Below are positions 54,782-64,000 of a DNA stretch of 64,000 bases, piece by piece (position 1 is the stretch's first letter; every line of letters starts with the position of its first letter). The position numbers and the translations under genes are program-made. The stretch spans positions 992,001 to 1,056,000 of the forward strand of contig NZ_AP017315.1 of assembly GCF_002355395.1 (NCBI RefSeq). Reading direction: 5' to 3'. A model generated the notes under the pieces. It was not told the DNA's origin. It did not search any database and worked only from the letters and a program-made list of their open reading frames with translations. The DNA is from Microcella alkaliphila. GTDB lineage: Bacteria > Actinomycetota > Actinomycetes > Actinomycetales > Microbacteriaceae.

Positions 54782-57319
54782 ATGGTGAGTGATGACAACA
54801 CCAACACGACAGACACCGACGGTACGCGGCGACGGGGGCGCATTTTCGGGGGGCGCGGGCGCAAACGCGCCGACGAGGGCGCGGTGACCGAGGTGCGCGA
54901 CGCGGCTTCGGACCAGGCCGGCCCCGACAGTCGGGAGGACGAGTCGGCGCCGACCGCGACCGTAACCCCGGTCGAGGGGTCAGCCGAGGCGCCGACTGCG
55001 GAGGCGGGCGGTGTCGAGCAGAACACCTCGACGCCGGAAGGAAGCGCGCTCGAGGCAGAGGACTCCGAACCGGCGGCTGAGCGGTCGGCGGCTCCGCGGG
55101 CGATCTCGACTACCGATTTGCTGTTCGTGCCACCGCCCGCCGAACTCGTGCGCGCGACGACCGCGCCCGCTCGCGGCGGGGCTGCCCCGGCAGGGTCTGA
55201 CGATGATGACGACGACACCGGCGCCTCGGGTCGCCGCCGTCGCCGTCGCTCTCGCGGTGGATCGCCGGCCGACGGCGAGACCGGCTCACGCGAGCAGGCC
55301 GACCGCGACGAGCGCGACGACGACCAGTCGTCCACGCGCACCCGTTCGCGCGGCCGCGGCCGCAGCGGCTCGGCCCGACGCGAGCCCGAGCAGATCACCG
55401 AGCCGCAGCGCATCAAGGGCTCGACGCGGCTCGAGGCGAAGAAGCAGCGCCGGCGTGACGGTCGCGATGCGGGCCGTCGTCGCCCCGTCGTTACCGAGGC
55501 CGAGTTCCTGGCCCGCCGCGAAAGCGTCGACCGTGTCATGGTGGTGCGCTCGAAGGAGAACCGCATCCAGATCGGCGTGCTCGAGGACGGCGTCCTCGTC
55601 GAGCACTACGTCGCGCGCTCCAGCGAGTCGAGCCTGATCGGCAACGTCTACCTCGGCAAGGTGCAGAACGTGCTGCCGAGCATGGAGGCGGCATTCGTCG
55701 ACATCGGCCGCGGCCGAAACGCCGTGCTGTATTCGGGCGAAGTCGATTGGGATGCGGCGCAGGCCGACGGCGAGAAGAACCAGCCGCGACGCATTGAGTT
55801 GGCGCTGAAGCCCGGCGACAAGGTGCTCGTGCAGGTCACGAAGGACCCGATCGGCCACAAGGGCGCGCGCCTGACGAGTCAGGTGAGCCTCCCGGGCCGT
55901 TACCTGGTGTACGTCCCGAATGGCTCGATGAGCGGCATCAGCCGCAAGCTGCCGGACACCGAGCGCGCGCGCCTGAAGAAGATTTTGAAGGAGGTGCTCC
56001 CCGAGAATGTCGGCGTCATCGTGCGCACCGCCGCCGAGGGCGCCACCGAAGAGCAGTTGACGCTCGACGTTCAGCGCCTCACGAGCCAGTGGGAGCACAT
56101 CCAAAAGCAGCTCGAGAACTCGGGTGCTCCGGTGCTGCTTCACTCCGAGCCCGACCTGCTGGTGAAGATCGTCCGCGACGTCTTCAACGAAGACTTCCGC
56201 TCGATGGTCATTCACGGCGAGGATGCGCACCGCACGATCACGAGCTACCTCGAGTCGGTCGCCCCCGATCTGCTCGAGCGCGTGCAGAAGCACGACGGCG
56301 AGCACGACCCGTTCGACGAGCACCGCATCACCGAGCAGATCGAGAAGGCGCTGGAGCGCAAGGTGTGGCTGCCCTCGGGTGGCTCGCTGGTCATCGATCG
56401 CACCGAGGCGATGACGGTCGTTGACGTCAACACCGGCAAGTTCGTCGGCTCCGGCGGAAACCTCGAGGAGACCGTCACGAAGAACAACCTCGAGGCGGCC
56501 GAGGAGATCGTGCGCCAGCTGCGGCTGCGCGACATCGGCGGCATCATCGTAGTAGACTTCATCGACATGGTGCTCGAGTCGAACCGCGATCTCGTGCTGC
56601 GGCGCCTCGTCGAATGCCTGAGCCGCGACCGCACTAAGCACCAGGTCGCCGAGGTCACGAGCCTGGGTCTCGTGCAGATGACGCGCAAGCGCATCGGTCT
56701 GGGCCTGCTCGAAACGTTCAGCGAGACCTGCGATGTGTGCGCCGGCCGCGGGCTCATCGTGCACCACGACCCGGTCGTCAAGCACCGCGGCCAGAACAGT
56801 GGCAACGACGGTGGCCGTGGCAGCCGCCGCGGCAGTAACGGCAACGGCGCCGGAAACTCCAACGGCGGCGGCTCCTCGCGCGGCGGCAGCAACGGCCAGC
56901 AGAAGAGCACGTCGGTTCCCGCCGCCCACGCGATCACAGAAGACGTCTCGAAGGCGCTCGCCACGATTGCCGCCAAGACGGTGCACCACGACAGCGAGCC
57001 GGTCGTCGATGCGCCCGCGGCGCCGGCCGATGTCACCAGGGAGTCCGCGCCACAGTCGCCCACGGTCGCCGAGAAGTCGACAGCTCCTGCGGCAGCCGAC
57101 ATCCCGGCCGAGATTCTCGACATTCCGTTGCCGGTTACGAATGGCGGCCGCAAGCGCCGCGCCGTCGACCCGAGCACCGCCGCGCAGTTGCTCGGCTCGG
57201 TACTTGAGTCGCTGCCTGAGCCGCCGGCTCCGGGCACGCGCAAGCGGGCGTCACGTCGTGCGACGAGCGGAACCATCACCGCCGCACCGTCGACGACGGA
57301 GGAGACCGCGAGCTCGTGA
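54782..57319 (+). CDS. rne: Ribonuclease E/G
   Basis: Endoribonuclease of 845 residues for mRNA turnover and rRNA/tRNA processing. An Arg/Asp/Ser-rich disordered N-terminus (1-245) precedes the conserved core: an S1 domain (ESSLIGNVYLGKVQNVLPSMEAAFVDIGRGRNAVLY), the 5'-sensor/RNase H-like region, the catalytic Asp pair in MTVVDVNTGKFVGSGGNLEETVTKNN and GGIIVVDFIDM, and the zinc-link CDVCAGRG. A Gly/Asn/Ser-rich and Ala-rich C-terminal tail follows. The core lies in the middle, as in other actinobacteria. ATG 54782 follows AGGAG. The stop overlaps the start of the next gene (GTGA). Confidence 0.96.
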   Translation: MVSDDNTNTTDTDGTRRRGRIFGGRGRKRADEGAVTEVRDAASDQAGPDSREDESAPTATVTPVEGSAEAPTAEAGGVEQNTSTPEGSALEAEDSEPAAERSAAPRAISTTDLLFVPPPAELVRATTAPARGGAAPAGSDDDDDDTGASGRRRRRRSRGGSPADGETGSREQADRDERDDDQSSTRTRSRGRGRSGSARREPEQITEPQRIKGSTRLEAKKQRRRDGRDAGRRRPVVTEAEFLARRESVDRVMVVRSKENRIQIGVLEDGVLVEHYVARSSESSLIGNVYLGKVQNVLPSMEAAFVDIGRGRNAVLYSGEVDWDAAQADGEKNQPRRIELALKPGDKVLVQVTKDPIGHKGARLTSQVSLPGRYLVYVPNGSMSGISRKLPDTERARLKKILKEVLPENVGVIVRTAAEGATEEQLTLDVQRLTSQWEHIQKQLENSGAPVLLHSEPDLLVKIVRDVFNEDFRSMVIHGEDAHRTITSYLESVAPDLLERVQKHDGEHDPFDEHRITEQIEKALERKVWLPSGGSLVIDRTEAMTVVDVNTGKFVGSGGNLEETVTKNNLEAAEEIVRQLRLRDIGGIIVVDFIDMVLESNRDLVLRRLVECLSRDRTKHQVAEVTSLGLVQMTRKRIGLGLLETFSETCDVCAGRGLIVHHDPVVKHRGQNSGNDGGRGSRRGSNGNGAGNSNGGGSSRGGSNGQQKSTSVPAAHAITEDVSKALATIAAKTVHHDSEPVVDAPAAPADVTRESAPQSPTVAEKSTAPAAADIPAEILDIPLPVTNGGRKRRAVDPSTAAQLLGSVLESLPEPPAPGTRKRASRRATSGTITAAPSTTEETASS

Positions 57320-58359
57320 CCCGCGTTGCCCCCGACCGCCGGTCGCTCCTCGCCGATTCGCCTCGGCGGATGCGGCCGCGCCACGTCGTGTGGATGCTCG
57401 CGGGCATCGCGGGGCTCGTCGGCGTCGTCGCGCTGCGGCACCTGACGGCGGCCGACGGGCCGTGGGATCTGCCGAACGCTGGCCAGGACTTGCTCACGCT
57501 CGCCACGAGCGTGCTCGTCGAGTCGCTGCCGTTCATCGTGCTCGGCATCACCCTGTCGATCGTCGTGCAGGTGTGGGTGCCGCAGGCCTGGCTGATGCAG
57601 TGGCTGCCACGGAACGCCGTGGGTCGACGGGCCGTCATCTCCATGTTCGGCATGTTTCTGCCGGTATGTGAGTGCGGAAACGTTCCGCTCGCGCGGGGGC
57701 TCGTGCGCCGGGGCTTCTCGGTGCCCGAGTCGATGACCTTCCTCATCGCCGCGCCGATCTTGAACCCGGTCGTCATCATCACGACGCATGAGGCGTTCGG
57801 CTTCGACGACGGAATCCTCGTCGCGCGCCTGCTCGGCGGGTTCCTGATCGCGAACCTGATCGGCTGGTTGTACGCGAAGCACCCCGAGCCCGAGACGCTG
57901 TTGACCGCGCGGTTCGCGGAGCAGTGCCGGATCGATGACGAGAACCACGAGCATCCGACGAAGTGGCAGCAGACGCTCGATCTGTTCGTGCGTGAGACGA
58001 GCATCCTGATGCCGGCGCTCGTGATCGGCGCGCTGGTCGCCGGAGGCATCCAGGTGATCGTGCCGCGCGAGATCCTCGTCGCGCTCGGCAGTGACCCGCT
58101 GTGGTCCATCGTGGCCATGATGGTGCTGGCGTTCATCATCTCGGTGTGCTCGAGCGTTGACGCCTTCTTCATCCTTCCGTTCGCCGCGACGTTCCTGCCC
58201 GGGTCGATCGTCACCTTCCTCGTATTCGGCCCGATCATCGACATCAAGATGCTCGCTCTCATGCGCACCACCTATTCAACGCAGACGCTTATCCAGATCA
58301 TGACCGTCGTGGGGCTTCTGGCGGCCGCCCTCGGACTGGTGGTGAACTATGTGGCGTAG
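57316..58359 (+). CDS. Permease of the DUF318/ArsP-like family
   Basis: Membrane protein of 347 residues with about eight transmembrane segments in the PF03773-type permease family. The conserved MFLPVCECGNVPLARGLVRRG motif (about residues 112-132), which contains a CxC pair, and APILNPVVIITTHEAF are the family marks, with FIISVCSSVDAFFILPFA in the second half. Relatives move metal or metalloid compounds. GTGA overlap with rne and an 11-bp overlap with the next gene show tight coupling. The substrate is unknown here. Confidence 0.9.
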   Translation: MTRVAPDRRSLLADSPRRMRPRHVVWMLAGIAGLVGVVALRHLTAADGPWDLPNAGQDLLTLATSVLVESLPFIVLGITLSIVVQVWVPQAWLMQWLPRNAVGRRAVISMFGMFLPVCECGNVPLARGLVRRGFSVPESMTFLIAAPILNPVVIITTHEAFGFDDGILVARLLGGFLIANLIGWLYAKHPEPETLLTARFAEQCRIDDENHEHPTKWQQTLDLFVRETSILMPALVIGALVAGGIQVIVPREILVALGSDPLWSIVAMMVLAFIISVCSSVDAFFILPFAATFLPGSIVTFLVFGPIIDIKMLALMRTTYSTQTLIQIMTVVGLLAAALGLVVNYVA

Positions 58360-59101
58360 CGTGCAGCGCTGGCGCGGCGTCGTGATCATCGGCGCCATGG
58401 CCGCTGTCATCCTCTGGCTTGCGGTGACGGGGCAGCTCGCGCTCTACATCCACCCGCGGTACAACGTCTTCGCGGTGCTGATGGCGCTGATCGCCGTCGT
58501 CTTGGTCGTCGGGTCGCTCGTCGGCCGCCGGCACCACGACGACGAGGATGCACCCCCGCCGTCGCGCCCGCAGCGCACGATCGCGCTCACCGCGGCAGCG
58601 ATCGCGGGCGCATTCACGATCGGGATGATCGTGGTGCCCCCCGCGACCCTTTCGACCGCGACGGCCGAGCAGCGCGAGATCAACTCGACGGCGGCGAGCG
58701 ATGCCGCGGCCTTCGAGGCGGCAACGAGCGCCGACGCGGACGCCGTTTCGCAGTTCACGGTGCGCGAGTGGGCGACGATTCTGCGTCAGACGAGCGACCT
58801 GTCGTTCTTCGCGAACAAGCCGGTGACCGAGCTGGTGGGGTTCATCACGCCCGACTCCGACGACCCCGAGAACGTGTTCTACGTCTCCCGCTTCGTCGTG
58901 ACCTGCTGCGCGGTCGACGCCCAGCCGCTGGGGGTGCCGGTGCACTTGCCGGGCTGGAGCCAGTCGTTCGATGCCGACGACTGGGTCATGGTCGACGGCG
59001 GCTTCGCGAGCAACCCGAGCAGCGCGAGCCTGCAGCCCGTCGTCGTGATTCCCGACAGTGTGACCCCGATCGAGCAGCCGCGTGAGCCGTACCTCTTCTG
59101 A
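58349..59101 (+). CDS. TIGR03943-family permease subunit
   Basis: Protein of 250 residues with three N-terminal membrane segments and an extracytoplasmic domain containing FVVTCCAVDAQPLGVPVHLPG and DDWVMVDGGF, matching the TIGR03943 (DUF1980-type) family that is usually encoded beside DUF318 permeases. The adjacent cysteines (TCCA) could bind metal. The start overlaps the permease gene by 11 bp and its end overlaps the next gene by 20 bp, so the pair forms a complex-like unit. Confidence 0.9.
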   Translation: MWRSVQRWRGVVIIGAMAAVILWLAVTGQLALYIHPRYNVFAVLMALIAVVLVVGSLVGRRHHDDEDAPPPSRPQRTIALTAAAIAGAFTIGMIVVPPATLSTATAEQREINSTAASDAAAFEAATSADADAVSQFTVREWATILRQTSDLSFFANKPVTELVGFITPDSDDPENVFYVSRFVVTCCAVDAQPLGVPVHLPGWSQSFDADDWVMVDGGFASNPSSASLQPVVVIPDSVTPIEQPREPYLF

Positions 59102-60464
59102 CGGCGGCGCGTTCACCCGAGCGTTCTGGTGGACGACCGCCGTCACGGCCGGCGTGGCGGCGGTCTTCCTCCTGCTCGGGGCGATGCAGGGGCCGAAGCT
59201 GTCGACCGCGCAGGTCGACTCGGTGCGCGTGACCGAGCAGGCCGGGCAGCAACTGCGCCTGTTCGCCAATCAGCCGCTCAGCGAGATCGCGGCTGACCAG
59301 GTGAGCGTCGAGCCGGCCGTGCCCGTGCAGGTGACGGTGCAGGGCGAACTCATCGCCCTGCAGTTCGAGCGGGCGCTCGACTATGACACTGAGTACACGG
59401 TCACGGTCAGCGATGTTGCTTCGCCCTCCCGCAGCGCAACGAGCGACTTCGTGCACACGTTCAGGACCGCCCCCGGCTCGTTCGTGTACATCGACCGCGG
59501 CGAGTCGGTCGATGAGGTGCTGATCGCCGACGTCGCCGGCACGGGCCGCGGCGAGGTGCTGCACTCGGCTCCGGGCATCCAATTCGCGGCGCCGTTGGAA
59601 AACGCCCTGATTCTTGCCCGCGACGACGGGAACGGCGGCAGTGTCCTCGAGGTGGTTGACCGCGCATCCGACGCCGTCGAGCAGGTGCGCCTGCCGGCGG
59701 ATGGTCTGCGCGTCGATGACCTGCGCGTACCGCGCGTCGGCACGACCGTCGCGCTGATCCTCTCGGCGACCGACGGCGCGGAGGGCGACGCCGACCGCTG
59801 GCTCGCGCTCGTCGACCTGGCGGGCGCCGGCGTCGCCGAGTGGGTCACCGGGCTTGACGGGGAGCCCATCACGACGCAGGATGCGCTGTTCACGCAGGCG
59901 GGGGACGCCCTGCTCGTTCACGACATCGACCAGAACCTGTCTCGCCTGCCGCTCGCCGATCCGACGCGCATCCTGCCCGTCGGACAGTTCACGGATGTGC
60001 ACAGCGTGTCGAGTGACGGGCAGAGGCTGAGTGCGACCGACCCCTTCGGCGGGGTGGCCCTGGACCTCGAGACGAGCGACGAGGAGCGCATCAACCCGTC
60101 GCTGTTCGCTGACGAGCTCGTATTTGGTGCCGACTTCCATCTGCTGGCGTCGGGGGAGTGGGTGCAGCGCGTCGCGGTCGCCGATGCCTCGGGTCTCGCG
60201 CTTGGAAACCTGATCGTCGTCGATGACGGCGCCGGAGAATCGCGCCTGCTGGCCCGCACGGTGTCGGACGCCGGGTCGTTCGTCGACTTCCGCGTGTCAC
60301 CCAACGATCAGTTCGTGGCTATTGAGGTGGTGCCGGTCGTGGCCGAGGCTCAGCCGGACGGCCGCGCGGTCAACGGTCGCGCCACGTCCATCACCGTCGT
60401 CATCGTGAACATCGCCACCGGTGACCTCGTGCGCAGTGTCGCCGGCTTCGGCCCGTCGTGGTGA
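59082..60464 (+). CDS. Membrane-anchored hypothetical protein, Ig-like plus beta-propeller-like
   Basis: Protein of 460 residues with one N-terminal transmembrane segment (about 15-35). Residues 40-130 look like a bacterial Ig-like domain (VRVTEQAGQQLRLFANQPLSEIAADQVSVEPAVPVQV...DYDTEYTVTVSDV). The rest has repeated short beta-strand blades (VDEVLIADVAGTG, GGSVLEVVDRASDAV, DRWLALVDLAGAGVAEWV), suggesting a beta-propeller. There is no catalytic motif I recognise. It overlaps the TIGR03943 gene by 20 bp and is the last gene of the rne transcription unit. It may be an extracytoplasmic partner of the permease. Confidence 0.75.
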   Translation: MSRTSSDGGAFTRAFWWTTAVTAGVAAVFLLLGAMQGPKLSTAQVDSVRVTEQAGQQLRLFANQPLSEIAADQVSVEPAVPVQVTVQGELIALQFERALDYDTEYTVTVSDVASPSRSATSDFVHTFRTAPGSFVYIDRGESVDEVLIADVAGTGRGEVLHSAPGIQFAAPLENALILARDDGNGGSVLEVVDRASDAVEQVRLPADGLRVDDLRVPRVGTTVALILSATDGAEGDADRWLALVDLAGAGVAEWVTGLDGEPITTQDALFTQAGDALLVHDIDQNLSRLPLADPTRILPVGQFTDVHSVSSDGQRLSATDPFGGVALDLETSDEERINPSLFADELVFGADFHLLASGEWVQRVAVADASGLALGNLIVVDDGAGESRLLARTVSDAGSFVDFRVSPNDQFVAIEVVPVVAEAQPDGRAVNGRATSITVVIVNIATGDLVRSVAGFGPSW

Positions 60465-60474
60465 GCGTGGACCG

Positions 60475-60750
60475 TTACGAGGCCGGGCGCTTGTCGCGCT
60501 GGCGCACGCGCAGTCCCGACGCGCTGAGGCGCAGCACGAGCTCCCGTCCCGACACGGGCACGGCCCCCAGCTGCACAAGCTCGTCGTAGCGTTCCTCGGG
60601 CACGTCGTAGTGGTCGTGGTCGAAACCGCGCCGCGGAATGCCGGCCAGCGCCGCGAACGCGTGCAGTTCATCCAGGGACGTGTCGCTGACGAGATGCGCC
60701 CACAGACGACCGTGCGCGGGCCACGCGGGGTGGTCGATGAGAATCGCCAT
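60475..60750 (-). CDS. DUF4031 family protein
   Basis: Protein of 91 residues with the family start MAILIDHPAWPAHGRLWAHLVSD and the HAFAALAGIPRRGFDHDHYDVPEERY motif, rich in His/Asp, then a basic C-terminus. The function is not known. ATG 60750 has CTGGAG upstream; the frame is open to 60798. It converges on the preceding operon (10 bp apart). Confidence 0.88.
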   Translation of the reverse strand: MAILIDHPAWPAHGRLWAHLVSDTSLDELHAFAALAGIPRRGFDHDHYDVPEERYDELVQLGAVPVSGRELVLRLSASGLRVRQRDKRPAS

Positions 60751-60802
60751 GGTCTCCAGAGTGTAGGCTGTCGGGGTTGCGCACCGTCCCCGTCGCATCC
60801 GT

Positions 60803-60832
60803 TTGACCGGGCCGGTGGCGCTCGGCTAATCT
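60803..60832 (+). promoter_or_regulatory. Promoter of rplU-rpmA
   Basis: TTGACC (60803-60808) and TAATCT (60827-60832) are separated by 18 bases, a good match to a housekeeping sigma promoter. The expected start is near 60839, leaving an 80-base leader before rplU. Confidence 0.75.
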
Positions 60833-60920
60833 TGACCGCTGGTGTGCTCTGGGCAGAAGCTCGCGCGAAACACCCGCAGTCTTGAGCAACAGATTCCTTC
60901 GAACGAAGTAAAGGTGAAAC

Positions 60921-61229
60921 GTGGTCTACGCAGTTGTGCGCGCCGGTGGGCGGCAGGAGAAGGTCGAGGTCGGCACGGTCGTCGTGCTCGATCGCGTCAC
61001 CCCGGGTGAGGACGGCACGATCCAGCTGACCCCCGTTCTGCACGTCGACGGTGACACGGTCACGACCGACGCGAAGAAGCTCGCGAAGATCACGGTGACC
61101 GCCGAGGTGCTCGGCGACCTGCGCGGTCCGAAGATCATCATCCAGAAGTACAAGAACAAGACCGGGTACAAGAAGCGCCAGGGCCACCGCTCTGAGCTCA
61201 CCCGCGTCAAGATCACCGGCATCAAGTAA
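60921..61229 (+). CDS. rplU: 50S ribosomal protein bL21
   Basis: Ribosomal protein of 102 residues. [17 protein letters not shown] opens it and the [32 protein letters not shown]-terminus is diagnostic. The GTG at 60921 has AAAGGTG at standard distance. Followed after 18 bp by rpmA and then by obg, the usual bacterial order. Confidence 0.98.
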   Translation: MVYAVVRAGGRQEKVEVGTVVVLDRVTPGEDGTIQLTPVLHVDGDTVTTDAKKLAKITVTAEVLGDLRGPKIIIQKYKNKTGYKKRQGHRSELTRVKITGIK

Positions 61230-61247
61230 GAAGGGGCGCGAGAAGAC

Positions 61248-63906
<2,659 letters not shown>

Positions 63907-63910
63907 CCGG

Positions 63911-64000
63911 GTGACGTCCACGACGGTAACCCCCGCCCTTGCCTCCGAGAACCAGCCGACCGACGCGGTTCCTGACGGCCTGATCGACGCTCCGCTCACG
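63911..64000 (+). CDS. proA: Start of a gene, probably proA, cut by the window end
   Basis: A GTG at 63911, four bases after the proB stop, opens a frame of 30 codons running off the window. The visible residues (MTSTTVTPALASENQPTD) are an uninformative N-terminal extension. Glutamate-5-semialdehyde dehydrogenase is expected from the position after proB, not from motifs. Confidence 0.5.
   Translation, partial: MTSTTVTPALASENQPTDAVPDGLIDAPLT

Noticed and set aside
55200..55480. Low-complexity repeats in rne as a repeat array
   Set aside because: Arg/Ser/Asp-rich coding sequence typical of disordered RNase E ends; no regular repeat unit.

Overview
The window looks like the chromosome of a high-GC actinobacterium, most likely a member of the Microbacteriaceae. 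The grounds are the strong G/C bias with many GTG starts and ATGA/GTGA gene overlaps, actinobacterial family proteins (UPF0182, DUF3039, DUF4031, DUF2342-type metalloprotease, RNase E/G with long low-complexity ends), and the order nudC, uvrD2, ThiF-like, metalloprotease, PDZ/Lon-like protease, UPF0182, which matches the block around uvrD2 in mycobacteria. I see no CRISPR array, transposase, integrase or rRNA.

Layout: 1-1457 holds two coupled membrane proteins (DUF368/PopT-like and DedA), both from families linked to undecaprenyl-phosphate recycling. 1534-5143 has lactate permease, an old-yellow-enzyme reductase, a lipoprotein and tRNA-Leu, followed by an internally shortened NYN nuclease gene. 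5894-13357 is a GABA catabolism locus: divergent PucR-type regulator, gabT, gabD, an amino acid permease, a small sigma-region-4-like HTH protein and a PuuD-like hydrolase. 13322-23608 is the nudC/uvrD2 housekeeping block. 23674-24991 carries a DUF3060 lipoprotein, an unknown small protein and initiator tRNA-Met.

25041-33936 is an accessory segment and the most unusual part of the window. A thiamine cluster (thiE, thiO-thiS-thiG-thiF, a broken thiD, thiC) lies between two identical 234-bp inverted repeats at 26437-26670 and 33222-33455. Each repeat contains a complete TPP riboswitch pointing inward plus the first codons of a neighbouring gene. The right copy drives thiC; the left copy leads only into a 23-codon ORF. 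Both outer flanks are damaged genes: a frameshifted membrane protein on the left, and a frameshifted, truncated CDP-alcohol phosphatidyltransferase on the right whose break falls exactly on the repeat edge. The arrangement could invert by homologous recombination.

34157-41046 holds ribokinase, a nitrilase/aminotransferase pair, a TetR regulator, a lipoprotein plus PKD-like secreted protein pair, and an HtrA-type protease. 41072-49467 is a cell-wall glycopolymer locus (GT2, double-domain and single-domain CDP-glycerol glycerophosphotransferases, TagGH-like ABC exporter, nucleotidyltransferase). 49676-54439 has another ABC transporter, small conserved proteins and a VKOR. 54782-60464 couples RNase E/G to a permease pair. 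The window ends with rplU-rpmA, obg, proB and the start of probable proA.
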